A stretch of 64,000 bases of DNA from Vitrella brassicaformis (GCA_001179505.1 CDMY01000255.1:190772-254771), one strand, 5' to 3'. Positions 48,386 through 60,559 are shown, counted from the first letter of the stretch. Numbers and translations: made by a program. The notes: a model not told the origin generated them from the letters alone.

Positions 48386-49440
48386 ATGATGGATAGAGGA
48401 TTGCAGAGCCCGCTGCGGCCGCAGGATGTGTTCACCGGCGACCTGTCCATCGCACAGCTCATCGACATGCACTCTAACACGGCACAGAAGTTCGAAAAGA
48501 AGCGTCTGTCGATCTTCAAGGAAGAGAATCGGCTTCCCCTGGGCACGTAATACCAACGGACAATGCGCGTGTGTCTCCCCGGCTATCTTTCATTTCATGC
48601 TGTGTGCTCAGGACATCCTTTCTGTTTGAGACGTGTTGGGCGCTGGGTGTGAGTGACGCCGTGCGGTACTCAGCCTATCTCGTGCTGAAGCAGGGCGTGG
48701 CCGCCCGCCAAGAGATGCCGCGCACAAGTGGGGCCCTCGAAATCCACTGCCTGGCCGCCATCTCACTCGCCTACAAGTGGCACACGCGCGAAGCCATAGT
48801 CAACAACATCAGCAAACACACAAAGGTAGCTATAACCAACACACACACACAGACGTCACATGTCTCCCTCCCGTCGTGTGTGTGTCTCAGGTTGGCGTGA
48901 GTGATGTGTTGTGTGCGGAGAGGGAGATCATGAGCACGACAGGAGTCGATCTTCTGCACGACAACGTCATCCTCTCCACCTACCTCGACCTCATGAGCAC
49001 CGCTCTTTTCGCCAGCATCAAAGAAGACACCAATGACGAACTCAAGGTGCTAGACATGCTCGTCATCCATACATGTCTTCCTCCTTGTTAATTTGCGTGG
49101 CAGCTCATTCGGGCGACGGCCATGTCCCTCTCAGACTTGGTAAAACGTGCAACATCTGTTCTCTTACGTTCACCTCATTCGTTGTGTCCATGTATTTTAT
49201 CTTACACAACAGATGCACGAGAGTGAGGAGCTGTTTGAGCGCCACCCCTTCCCCCTGCTGGCGGCCGGCTGTCTGCACGGTTCCATGAGCATGGCGTGCC
49301 ACTCACTCCATGAGCCCGTCGAGGACCTGTGTCGCATGATGGGTCTTGACAAGCAGCAGCTCGAGGTGATTACAGAGGACGTGCTGAGTACCACACTGCA
49401 CACACACGGCATCAAACTCATGAGCAGGTTCCAGTCGTGA
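48386..49440 (+). CDS. Cyclin-like protein
   Basis: Five exons (48386-48546, 48612-48825, 48891-49046, 49104-49139, 49213-49440) encode about 264 residues. The middle looks like a cyclin box: CWALGVSDAVRYSAYLVLKQ (helix 1), LEIHCLAAISLAYKWHTREA (helices 2-3 with the Ala-x-x-Leu-Ala-x-Lys core) and SDVLCAEREIMSTTGVDLLH (the E-x-x-I/L-L segment). A second helical part (FPLLAAGCLHGSMSMACHSL, EDLCRMMGLDKQQLEVITED) could be the C-terminal cyclin fold. The expected role is binding a cyclin-dependent kinase, but the assignment rests on pattern only. Two in-frame Mets open the gene; the first is used here. Confidence 0.6.
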
Positions 49441-49654
49441 CGTCAACCGTGCGTGAGCTTGCTGGACTGACTGATGCATGCATGAATGGGAAGGACTGGA
49501 TGCATCCACACATGGTCTGCGCGTGCTCCGCGAGCACACAAACAGAGTATCACCGATTCCACGAGCACCACTCTTGTATGATACACTCATTCAAACACAC
49601 ACACGAGACACACAGTCCATGCAGCCATGAGCCAGCCCCTTCTCTCGTTCGTCT

Positions 49655-51813
49655 CTAGGGTTGTGCGACCGGCGTCTTGCCCTTGCCCAGCGCTTTGCGC
49701 GCCTCGTCTATCCCACGCTCCCAGTTGACCTGATCGACACAGCGACACGATACGTCCATGGTTCAGGGTCTGTGTGCGCTGCACACATAAATACCTTGAT
49801 GTATTCTTCTTCTGTGATGGTCTCCTGCCCCGCGTAGTAGCGCTCACGCCACTCGCGGGCCAAAATCTCACGACACTTGTCCTCCTCCTACAACACAACA
49901 CAACACAACACAACACAACGGCACACGAGCTGGATAACACACACGTGCTGATGTCTTTGTAGGCACCTTCTTCTTTGCGAGCTCCTCCTTCTGCTTGGCG
50001 GCCTTCTCAAACAGCTCCCTGAGGACACCACACACGCATACGTGTGATTGAGTGGAGTGCGACGACGGGGCGCGTATGGGAGCGTTGTGGCTTCTTTACT
50101 GACTTGATTTCCTTTTCCCTTTGTTCCTTTGAAGCGGTTTGCTCTTCCTCCTGCTCCAGCCTCTTCTGCCGCTCGGCCTCCTTCTCCTTCTGAGCCAAGT
50201 AATCCTTTTCGTAGACCTCAAACCCTACACATGGACACACACAGACGGATGGACCGACGCCCCTGTGTGGGTGCGTGTGCTGCATGTACCTACCTCCCGC
50301 GAACAGTTCTCCCAGTTCGTCTCTTCGAGACAGGCCCTTCTGACGCAGTGACCTCAGGTAACTGTCCGCGATCTCGTTGCCAACAGACAGACTAGAGGAA
50401 CCACAGACAGCCACCAGCCAAGGTGACAAAAGTCTCCCATGGAGCCATTTGTCTATGTGCTCACCATGTGGCAGTCCCGTGGGCCGCGGGGATGAGCAGG
50501 GCCTCGGCGGCCACGCGAATAAACTCACCCATACCGACCTACAACAGAAACAGCCGGCGAAATGCACTCATGGATGCCGCCTTTTCATCAGTCTCCTCTT
50601 TGTCTGCGTACCCCTAGCGCAGCGGTGGTTCTGAGTGTGTCCTCATCGGTGCATTTGGTCAGCCGTATCGGAGCACCGAGGCCCTCATCCTCACCGTCAC
50701 TCTGACCGCACACACATCATCCACACATGGACATCTCCTCTTACCAACGCGTCTCGTTGGCTCACCAGTTTGCCGGCGACGAGAATAGACGCCTTAAACT
50801 CGGTCGAGTTGGCCTCCTTGAGGGCGCTCGCCATGGCTGATTCGATGGACCGCCAGTCGGATGCACCGCCCTCGATGTTCTGGACCACAATCGAAAATAG
50901 ACAGCCATGTAAAGCATTGCACAAAACCCGGCGTGTGTTGCGATCTCACCCCAAGTGCAAGCACGACCCTCTGCACCCCAGCTCCCTTTGCAGCCTGACA
51001 CACAGGCGGGGCTGTAGGTTCATCACGTGAATTCGCTCATGTGCGTACATCTGTACTCATACCAGGAGGTAGTCATTGAGCTGGCTGATGGGCGGATTGA
51101 GAGCAAGCCACACTGTCACATCTGAACGACATGAACGAGCCAGATCGACCGATTACGCCCCGTTTGTGAGGTCAGCAAGTCACTCACCCTGCAGGTTTTG
51201 TTTAATCTGTGCCAAGTTGGTGGGGTCACCCTCCTCATAAGTCAACACACTCAGCAACCCGCTGTACCGAGCTACCCTGGACACACAGAACAGACAGCTC
51301 GTGTCCATTCCGTTTTGTGCCACTGTGGTGTGTTCTGACCTTGATGTGAGGTATTTCCTGGCAGCGGTTTTGATCTCAGGCGGCAGCAGCATGGCGATGG
51401 GCTGCCACATGCGCTGCTCGTGCAAGGCATCCAGCGGCCGCTGATCAGTCCTCTCCATCGTCGCATCCAAACCTACACAATCGCACAGTCAGAGCGCCAT
51501 GAGTGCCCTGCATCCATGGCGCAAGTGAGCCATCTCATCTCTGCTTCTCACCTGTAACGAGTGCCTTGCCGCCCTCAAGCTTTGCTGGCGCAAGATACCG
51601 ACGCGTCAGCTGCCCCCTTCCGCCCACATCTGGTCTGAGAAATGATGGCCTCAGCTGAGCCGACTCAGACGAAAGCGGTGAGGGATCTCGTGCATGGTGC
51701 CTCCGCAGTGGCGACTGAAAGGGAGGTGAGGGGACGAGAAAGGCTGCGGTGGCCGACAGCATGAGAGATAGGGGCAGCAGATGCATGGCCGAGCTCATCT
51801 CTATCATTGCCAT
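49655..51813 (-). CDS. Plastid-leader protein with Rossmann/SDR-like core and C-terminal coiled coil
   Basis: The ATG at 51813 gives a hydrophobic leader (MHLLPLSLMLSATAAFLVP) with Phe at the predicted cleavage site, then an Arg/Ser/Pro-rich stretch; this is the bipartite complex-plastid pattern. A nucleotide-binding-like start follows (GGKALVTGGLDATMERT), then DVTVWLALNPPISQLNDYLL and AAKGAGVQRVVLALGV, as in atypical short-chain dehydrogenase/NmrA-type proteins, and later KASILVAGKL and VGMGEFIRVAAEALLIP. The C-terminus is a charged coiled coil (KDYLAQKEKEAERQKRLEQE to WRERYYAGQETITEEEY). TAG is at 49657-49655. About ten short exons; some joins were not checked. TIC62-like proteins are one possible comparison, not established. 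It is head-to-head with VIPP1. Confidence 0.6.
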
Positions 51814-52161
51814 GCTGGCGCCAACTGATGAGTGAAGCACGTGATCTGCCTATGTCAAGCAGCGACGAAGCACCATCATCAGCAAATAGACAGATCCCTC
51901 TGCGCAGATCTTGGAAAGCGCGCACTGACTCGCCGCTTAGCTCGCGTTGCTTTCGGCAAAGACAAGGGAAAAAAGGCGGCGGCTGTCCTTCCCCAGCATC
52001 GCAAAAACAAAGATCACTGCGTTCCTTCGCTCATCTATCGATTCAACTGAGTCTTGATGCAGCTGCCGGCTCTCCTTGGAGGTGAGGAGGGGCGCTCACT
52101 GCACGCAGATGCGGGAGCGGAATGCACGCGAGAGATCCGCTCACCGCTGCATCTGGTTGGC
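51814..52161. promoter_or_regulatory. Head-to-head spacer (SDR-like / VIPP1)
   Basis: This spacer is shared by two genes with plastid leaders. On the minus strand it contains CGAAAGC followed shortly by GCGAGCTAAGCG (51934-51945), nearly the same as a site in the 57848-58174 spacer. An upstream in-frame ATG at 52057 could start VIPP1 earlier. Confidence 0.4.
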
Positions 52162-53815
52162 ATGTGTGTCGTTGCAGGCGTGATGTCCCTGGTGGTCAGC
52201 ACTGTCGCTTTCGTCCCCCAGCCAACCTTTGTGCTGCAGACGGCACAACCAATAAGGTGCGTATGCACCTTTCCAAACACCAGCAATGTGCAGAGCCTTC
52301 ATCTCCGTGTGTATTTCACGCGTCATGCTCAGGCCGAGGTTGCGGTCTACTCAAGTCACCATGATGGCTGACAACCTTGTGGACAGGTAGCGGCAAACTG
52401 CACAATCAAGGCGGCTCTGACGTCCTGGCCTCACTTGCATTGCCTGTGCGGTGCGGTGCGTGTGTTCAGGTTCTTTCGTGTGGTCAAGTCGAATGTCGGT
52501 GCGGTCATCTCCAAATTCGAGGACCCTGAGAAAGTCCTCGAACAAGCCGTCATTGGTGAGCCAGTCAGCTTCCACAACACCAAGCAGATAGAAGAACACA
52601 GAGCATCAGCCGACCGTTGGCGTGTCTGACCTCATGCAGACATGAACGAGGATTTGCGTAAGGTGCGACAGTCGTACGCCGAGATCACTGCAACACAGAA
52701 GCGAGTCGAGCGACAGAGAAACGTAGGAGCCAAAGACAGACACGTGGAATCTCAGCCATTGATGAGCTGCGTGTGTGGCTTTGCAAATGCAGGCTGCGGC
52801 GGACCAGGCAGCCGAGTGGATGCGACGAGCACAGCTGGCTGTCGAGAAGGTGAGGGAACCACCACACCGACCAGGTGACCGCACGTAGTGCATTCCCGCA
52901 TTTGTGTGCGGTAGGGTGAGGAGGATCTCGCTCGCGAGGCGTTGCAGCGGAAGGTGACTCTGTCTGACCAAGTCAAGACACTCGAGGAGCAAATGAGGGT
53001 AGGCAAACCGAGATCGAATGGGGGGCATGGACGCAGGTCATGATGTGTGTGCCTTTGTTTGTATGTGTGTATCAGCTGCAAGGCGAAGCTTTGGAGCAGC
53101 TGCAGGCCTCCATGAGGACTCTGGAAATGAAGATCAATGAAGCACGGGTACACACATGCCATTCGCAGAAAGAGACGGTCTCGCCGCGTGTATTCGATGG
53201 TTCCTTGTCTTGTGTTCGCGCCCATCCACCATCAGTCGAAGAAGGATCAGTTGATAGCCCGCGCCCGCACGGCCAAGACGGCCCAGCAAGTCACTGACAT
53301 GCTCTCGGGCATGGGACTCGGCAAAACAAGGTAGGTACGACACGCGGGGATGGATTGAGCAAATAGCCACCATATTCTCGTCTTGACGTGTTGCTTGCTG
53401 CTCGTGTATGTGTGCAGCATGGATGCGTTTGAGCGGATGCAGGAGAAGGTCGAGACCCTCGAGTCGAAAGCAGAGGTGTCACGACAAATGTCACTCTCAT
53501 CCGGAACGTACGGACGCGCGCACCCATAGCCATGACGTGCTGCACCATCACATCGCCCATGGCTGTCCTGTGTGTGTGGTCAGTGTTGAGGACAAGTTCA
53601 AGTCTCTGGAGGAGGGCTCGGGTGTGGACGCTGAGCTGCAGAAACTCAAGGCATCCATGGGCAAAACATCAAAGGAACCCGCACAGGTTCCCAGCAATCA
53701 CCACACTGACACACAGGCGGGCCCATGTTGTGTGTATGTTATGTATGTGCAGCTCAAGTTCGCCAGCCCCGAGGTGGAGGCCGAGCTGGCGCAGATCAAG
53801 AACAAGATGCAGTGA
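52162..53815 (+). CDS. VIPP1: VIPP1/IM30 (PspA family), plastid-targeted
   Basis: The chosen ATG gives a compact signal peptide (MCVVAGVMSLVVSTVAF) with Phe at the cleavage point, then VPQPTFVLQTAQP, a complex-plastid leader; an in-frame ATG at 52057 would add 35 residues. The mature protein follows the PspA/VIPP1 family end to end: FFRVVKSNVGAVISKFEDPE then KVLEQAVI (helix 0/1), LRKVRQSYAEITATQKRVER, EWMRRAQLAVEKGEEDLARE then ALQRKVTL, QASMRTLEMKINEAR, KKDQLIARARTAKTAQQVTD, MDAFERMQEKVETLESKAE, and a final helix LKFASPEVEAELAQIKNKM. About ten exons, many under 100 bp. VIPP1 is an ESCRT-III-like membrane-remodelling protein that polymerises on, and protects, thylakoid membranes. The position next to another plastid-leader gene fits co-regulation. 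Confidence 0.93.
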
Positions 53816-54465
53816 ACCACACCACACACATTTTTGACCTGTCCATGGACACCGTGTGTGCGCACGAGAGAGAGCGAGAGCGAGGGGAGGGGCGGCCAAT
53901 CGCTGACTCACCCACCACTGATAGCATCTTCTCTTCTCCCTTCGAGCGGAGTTTTTGTCGATCCTGATGTGTTGGGTGGTGTGTGGTGGGGTGTGTGTCT
54001 GTCTTGTGTACAAAGGAAGCACGAGTTTCATTCCTGGCTGCACCACCGCGGCCTTCATCGAGGACCGCCCCCCCTGCCGACTTTTCTGTATCATTGCCAA
54101 ATGAAGAGACAGCCGTAGCTAGAGACAGACACATGCATGCTTGTGAGTGAGAGATGGGATGGTTTTTCGGTGCATGGCATGGCATGGCATGGCATGGCAT
54201 GGCAGACGACACAAATGTGATGCGTGACTGCCTGTCTAGATGAAGGCCTTATGCTTACCGTGCTCCTTCTCAGCCGATCGGTAACACATCATTCCAGAAT
54301 GTACAAAGGAGTCGTTTGTGTCGTCTTTCTCTTCATGAGCACCATCTAGCCACACTAAAACAGAGGAAAAGCGACAAACAGCCACCACTCATCCATACCG
54401 CGGAAACACACCATCCATCCATCCGTCCATCCATACATCCATCCATCCGTCTCTCATTCATCCAC
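53816..54465. other. Spacer between convergent genes, short tandem repeats
   Basis: These 650 bp between the 3' ends of VIPP1 and the next gene contain a GGCAT pentamer array at about 54173-54203 and CATC/CGTC tetramers at about 54411-54455. No gene seen. Confidence 0.6.
54173..54203. repeat. (GGCAT)n pentanucleotide array
   Basis: Six consecutive GGCAT units in the VIPP1 downstream spacer. Confidence 0.9.
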
Positions 54466-57400
54466 TCATCCCCGCCTGTCTTTGTTGCGCTTCGCTTCCC
54501 GTCTGAGGTCATCCGTGTAGCTGACACACTTCCGTGTCAACTTGTCCCGCATCTCTGGCTCGAGGCACCGGGCCGCGAATGGATGCACTCGCAAGCCCGC
54601 ATGGGACAGCAGGGCCTCGTTCAGAGACACACTGTCGTCCACAGCAGTGCGAGGCATCCTCACGGCACACACAGACACCTCCGACCTTCGATGCAAGACA
54701 CAGTCACGCACGTGGCACAGCTTCCAGGCAAAGCACGTCCTCACTGCCACGAAGCCGCGTGACTGCAGCTCCTCCCCGTCTGCCTCAGTGACGAGTGAAA
54801 TGGGGCGGCGGCGAATGAGAAAGATACCAACCCCATCATCCCTCTTGACAACACGTCCGTGCTCGATCACAATGCACTTGAGGAATGGGCACTTGTCGAT
54901 GGCCCGCAGACAGGCCGGCAAGATGCCCGACAAAACTGTGCTGCTCTCTGGCTGCCCTTCCTCATGTACCCATGACCCCTCTGGCTGGCGCTCGACGTTG
55001 AGAGTGATCTTGCGTATGCGCTTCTCTACTCGCTGATGCCCGTCCCCACTGCCCTCACCTCCGCCCTCCCACAGCGACCATGCACCAGCACCACCCGCAC
55101 GGTAGATGCCCTCTACATGGACAAGCGGGAGCCCCTTCTGGCAGTTTCTCAGGCACAGCGGGAAAAAGAACCGCCCGGGCGGCGATCCCTCCCTCCCAAA
55201 ACGCACCTCTCTGAGCGACGGCAGGTCTACGGCCTTGCTGACTGGCTCCTCTCTCACCCTCTCTGTCCAGCCCAGGAGGAGTGTGGTGATGCGAGGGAAG
55301 TGGCGATGGGATATGTGTTCTAGAAAAACGTCGGGCAGCGGCTCAGAGGCGTCCCCGCAGCCCGTCAGCTCTAGAGTGGTGGCATGTGGAAACGACAGTC
55401 GACGCAGACACGACAGCCTGGCAGATGAGACGGTCTGGCCTTGAGTCAGCCCCGAAGGAAGGGCGACAATCTTGACGTCACGGGCGATCTCGATGACGGC
55501 GTCAGCCCAGGAGGGGTGGCTCTCCATGCGGCTCAAGTTGTCCATGGTGTGGAAGACGACGCTCGGCGTGACGTCGAAGGTAACCTTCCCATTGGGGGCC
55601 ATGGACTTGTCGCGAAATAGGTCCACGCTCTGACACACAACAGCAGCGGACACAGACGTGACACTAAGTATTCCATTCCACATGTACATGTGCTCGCTCA
55701 TCAGGTCCCTCACCTCAAACAGGTCATCACTGATCAGCTGCTCAGTCAATGTCACGCCGAGCTCCTCCACCTGCGCACCCTCCAGCGGCGAAAATCTCTC
55801 AACTCCCCCGCGAAACCTGACTCCGGTGATTCGCCTGAACACACAGAGCCCGGGTTTGGTGATGTCATGCGAGCCACCCAGCCAGCCAGTCTTGCTGCTC
55901 ACTTGAGTGTTGGCTGTAAGAGGTCTGACCAAAAGGTCGGACGAGTGGCCGCAGAGATCGTTCCCGATGAGCTCGGCGCTGTGTCGTGGACGTGGAGCTC
56001 AACCAGAGACCTGAGAAGCAGCGGCAGGACACAAAACAGACAGAGAATGCATAGGGCCCCTCTGTCGCCAAATCGCTCATGCTTACGTCATCTTCCACCG
56101 TCGCAGCTTTCGCCATGGTCCGCGGGTAACGTCCTGCTTGGTCGTGTTGACCGTTCTCCAGTGTCGGTCCACCTCAGCCCGCTTGAGCTTCGGAAAGACG
56201 ACCGCTTCCGACTCTTCTGGCGTCGGGAAGATCCGCTCGCCGAAGAAGAGGAGCCGCTCGTCGAGTGGTCCGATGTGGTCCCTGCCGAAATCCCATCCCT
56301 CGCAGTCGTCCTCGATGTGCACACTGCGATGGGACTGATGCGCGTGGAGCTCCTGCAGTGTGTTGCTTGCGTGCTCCAGCAGCTGGAACACCCTCGTGCT
56401 GGGGTTGCAGTCCAGGCGGGCCCGAGTGGTCCTGCTGAATGCCGGGCCCCACGCAGCCACCTGCTGCCCGGTCAGCTTGGTCTGGTCGCTGCGGCCCCTC
56501 TGCAGGTCCATGTTGGTGTGCATGGCGGGGCTGTGGGAGAGGGCGTGGAGAGATGTGTGGGTGCGGGAGAGGCTGCCGACGATGGCCTGTGTGCCGAGGT
56601 GGGGGGCGATGTGGCTGGTGACGGACAGCTCGGCCAGACGGATGAGGAGAGGGCAAACGTACGACGACTGCACAGACAAACACACACACACAAGAGATGT
56701 GTCTGCATGAAGCGGGCGCATGTAGTGAGTGTCTGCTCCGCGAGTCGGTGTACCGGTTGCCGTATGGTAGCAGCTATCATGTCGCATTTGGCGTGTGCGA
56801 GGTCGGCGAGGGAGCTAGTGTTCCGCTGGTGCCGGACGTCGTCAGCGATCTTGGTGACTATGTTGCTAAGTGCCGCAAACTGACCGCAGACATGCTGACA
56901 GCACAGCCAACACCAGATGTGTGGACGTGTGCTCCGTAGCGTAATGGGTGGCCTCCTCACCTGTTTGAGGCCGTCGTTGTCTGTCTGTGGCGAATTCGCT
57001 AACTCACTCTTGAGCTCAGACACACTCTCAACCTGACACAGCCCAACAGACGAGCAGCACATGTCAAGCAGTCTGTGACACACTGAACTAGTGCTTTACC
57101 TTGCGATGGAGGTCCTGCATGTGTTGCTTCAAAACCGCTACGACAGCAGCCGGCACAGGCGAGTCCTGAGGAGAGGAACGAAAACGAGGGAGAGCAGCAA
57201 ATGAGTCGTCTGTCCACACCACTCACTGTCGGCAGGACTCACCTCCCTCGTCACGCTCTCGATGCACGGCCCCTGTCGCAGGGGGATTTCGGGTTCCTGG
57301 CAGAGGGAAAACGGCGAGTACAGCGGGGCGAAGTCGTCCAGCATCTGTGGGGGCACATGCTGGAACAGGTCGACGACCAGCTGGACCGCCTCATGCTGCA

Positions 57401-57847
57401 CACGCTGAGGAAACCATTCCCACAGTAGGGTATCCTGCAGCACCACAGCAGACAGGGGAAAGGTAGATACGACACACCACACACATGACAGACGGCTGGC
57501 TGGGTGGGTGCTGTGCAGTGGTGTGATGTGTACCAGGAAGGTCGGATCTTGGCGTTTGATGACAGCCTCGGTGTCACGCATCTCCTGGGTGCCCCGAAGC
57601 GCCACGAGCCACTCACGCAGCAACTGCACCGAACAAACGGATGGACACACACCATGCATCTCGCTGCCCGGCCACATGCAGTCTGTGTGTATCCCTGCCT
57701 GCCCCTCACCTCGGGCTCCTGGTGCATCAGCGCCTTCAGCTTCCAACACACCAAATCCGGCGTGTCGCCGTACACGTCCGGCATCTCTAACCCACGCGCC
57801 GCGATGCGCTGAGCCAGATGGGCCCGCGGATCCGTCCGAGAGGCCAT
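54466..57847 (-). CDS. Unrecognised large protein, helical N-half, LRR-like C-half
   Basis: Start ATG at 57847 (MASRTDPRAHLAQRIAARGL); TGA at 54468-54466. About ten exons encode some 900 residues. The N-terminal half is helical and repetitive in feel: DLVCWKLKALMHQEPE, LLREWLVALRGTQEMRDTEA, LLWEWFPQRVQHEAVQLVVD, LFQHVPPQMLDDF, NIVTKIADDVRHQRNTSSLA. The second half contains leucine-rich, beta-alpha-like stretches (ATTLELTGCGDASEPLPD, FPRITTLLLGWTERV, DLPSLREVRFGREG, KCIVIEHGRVVKR) that may be degenerate LRRs, as in F-box-type proteins, though no F-box is visible. A basic C-terminus (TRKCVSYTDDLRREAKRNKD) ends the protein. No signal peptide. Function not assigned. Confidence 0.6.
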
Positions 57848-58174
57848 GTCGACTCGTGAATGTCACCACGCCAACCACAGAGGCGCCTGTAGAAGTCGAT
57901 GAATGAATCGTCAATTTTGAGCATTGGCCTTCCTCCCTCGTCCAGCCGTACCTGTCCGATGCCGTCAATAGCCCTCGGCAGGGGCTGGCGGCACCAGCCG
58001 AGGCGAAAGGCACCAAGAGAAAACTGACCGCTACAACTGAATTTGATGGCTGGTTTCGCTGCATCAAGGTGCCTCACAGCACAGCGCGTTCTCCCATGCC
58101 TCTCTTTCCGCCCGAAACGAAAGCTCGCAGATCGGCTGCGAGCTAAGCGAAACCAGCGATTGCAAGAAAGCATT
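57848..58174. promoter_or_regulatory. Head-to-head spacer with 9-bp inverted repeat
   Basis: These 327 bp separate two divergent genes. AGCTCGCAG at 58122-58130 and CTGCGAGCT at 58136-58144 form a perfect 9-bp inverted repeat around a 5-nt centre, followed by AAGCGAAA. The arms are the GCGAGCT element seen in other spacers, here in both orientations. Confidence 0.45.
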
Positions 58175-60559
58175 ATGGGTGTATCATCGCTCAGCGACGA
58201 GAGCAGACAAAGGACGGCTGTCTTGCTGCTCATCGCCTGCATCCCCGTGGCCTGCAACGCGAAAGATCAGCCGGCTGTGCGGCGCAATGATCTGCGTGCA
58301 CCAAGCCCGGGGACGACAGGAGCAGCGATGGCATCGGCTCCTTGGTCAGCAAAATGCATGAGCAAACACACATAGCAAGTCATCGGCTGTTGTCTTGTGA
58401 TTTGATTCATGTGTGCAGGTGGGCCACTGTCATCTCCAACGTGACGCGCAAGACCCAGGCGCTTCTTTCCAATGAGCTCGTTCAGACCAGCACCGCTCAG
58501 GAGCCTTTGGCGGATCTCTTCAACGCGCTCGCAACCCTGCTGACATCGACAGAGTTCGCAGTCGTCAGTCCGCATCCCCGCGGCCCTCACCCTCTTCGCA
58601 CGTCCATCCAGCGGGCCAAGCGGGCCCTCACAGTGCTGTCTGAAGTCGCGCTATTCGCTCTCCGTGCTCGCGCCGTCGAGCGATTCACCGACGCCAAGAC
58701 TGCCTCCAAGGTCCGCGCTGCATTGTTGGCAGATCTGTTCACCCGTCTGGGCGGCCTGTGGCCGAAGGTGGCTCAGGGTCTGAGTCAGCGTCCTGACGTC
58801 ATTGAGTCGCCAGACTTATTGGCGGAGCTGTCACGTGCGCAGGAGAGGTGCAGGGCCAGGGATGTGCGGCAGGTGCGGAGGATCGTCAGCAGGGAGGCCC
58901 CGCTCCTCGACGCACACTACGACATCGAGGCGCCCGAACTCGCAGCCGGTCAGGAGGGCAGAAAGAATGGGAGAAGGCGAGTCTGCAAACGGACAAAGAC
59001 TGTATTTATCTTCCTCAGGGTCCATCGCCCAGGTCCACCGAGCCACCAGGCGGCCGGATGCTCCTTCCTCCCTCCCTCCCACCCTTGCTGTCAAGATCAG
59101 CTTCCCCCACACACGGGCTCAGATGCACTCGGACTTCGACCTGCTGGCCCACCTGGCCGACAAGGGCGTTCTCCCAGAGCTTAAGGACGCATGGCCGTGT
59201 GTCAAGGAGCTCAAGCGGTCCCTTTTGGCGGAGTTCGATTTGGAGAGGGAGGCGGCCCTCACATCCATCGCCCGGCCGCTGGTGGAGGCTGCGTCGAGGA
59301 GACAACGTCATCAGCTGGAGGGCATCAAGGGCATGGCGAGGGCGTCGGCCGCTGGCATCTCCACGGCTGATCTGGCCTTTGATGAGTCCGTCGACGTGTC
59401 CTTCAGCGTGCCTGAGGTCTTTTCCCACCTTTCGTCTCCATCCGTCATGGCTATGGAGTTCGTCAACGGCACATCACTTGAGAGCTTTCTGGAGGCCAAC
59501 AACTTAAGCCTGTCTGCTCAGAAACGGCTGTTGCAAGGGGCGAGTGCCGTGTGGGGGTCACTCATGCTGGAGGATGGCCTCTTCCAAGGTGCGAATGTGA
59601 TAGGGAATGCGTGGATCCATGTCAATGGCTTCTGTGGTGGTCAGGCGATCCACATCCGGGGAACATGCGCGTGCAGGGCGGTCCTGGCCATTCGTTGGTG
59701 GTCCATCTGCTAGATTGGGGGGCCACGGAGATCCTGCCGACATCCGTCAGACATCAGCTGTGCCGGCTCTATGGCGCACTCGCAAAGTAATCGAAGACCA
59801 ATGACGCACACAGTCCCCCAGACCTCACGCATACATGTGTCTCTGCACTATGTCAGGTTCTCCGCTGGCTTACGTCTCGCTGGTGTTCGTTTTCGTGATC
59901 TTCTCGACACCGTCATGCGGACCGGCATCATCGCTTCTAAGCCCCCGTCGCCTCTCACACCGCCGTCTACCGCCCCTCTGCCCCCATCGCCCTCACCCCA
60001 GCTGTGCAGCAACGTGTCCCCCAGAAGAACGTCGGCCAGCTCGTGGAAGCCATTCACAGCGAAGCCAAGGGACATGGACGCCACCTGCGAGGACGGCGGC
60101 GAGAGGATGGTGGCCAAGAGGGGGCTGCGTGGCCGGAGGGGTGCGATGGAAGGCCTAGTCGATGAGATCGCAACCATCATGGTGGACATGGGCTTCCGCA
60201 CTCGGTCAGTAAGGCAGACACAAACCAACACGTCTGACTGACCGTCCCTCTGCCTCTTCTCGCTCCCATGCAGGTCGAATCAGCCAGGCGTGCTGTTTGG
60301 TCTGGCCTTTGCCCTGTTCGACACCTCCCTGCAGACCACCGGGCGGTCCCTCTTTTTAGAATACGCTCATCTTGACCCCATCCAACAAATCCCGCGGGAT
60401 TACGTCTTCCCGCTGCGAGTCACATCGCTGCTTGGCGGTACATTCTACCGCCAGGGCGTGGACGTGTCCGTGGTTGACCAGTGGGAGGGCTCTGCGAGGG
60501 AGGGGCTGGGCAGGCAGTGGGCGGCGGGGGACGAGCACAGACATCTGCGGGTGGTTTAG
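58175..60559 (+). CDS. ABC1/UbiB (ADCK)-type atypical kinase
   Basis: Six exons (58175-58344, 58419-58948, 59019-59588, 59645-59786, 59857-60204, 60274-60559) encode about 680 residues. Family marks in order: the KxGQ-like motif WPKVAQGLSQRPDVIE, the Ala-rich loop LAAGSIAQVHRATRR, the lysine strand LAVKISFPHT, EFVNGTSLESFL, the catalytic GDPHPGNMRV and a metal-binding LLDWGATE (DWG in place of DFG). The family supports coenzyme Q or plastoquinone/tocopherol metabolism in mitochondria and plastids. The N-terminus (MGVSSLSDESRQRTAVLLL then IACIPVACNA) looks like a signal peptide, so a plastid route is likely, but the Phe at the cleavage site is missing. KxGQ reads KVAQ, a change of the Gly; some eukaryotic members vary here. 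A Pro/Ser-rich insert lies near residue 500. Confidence 0.85.
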
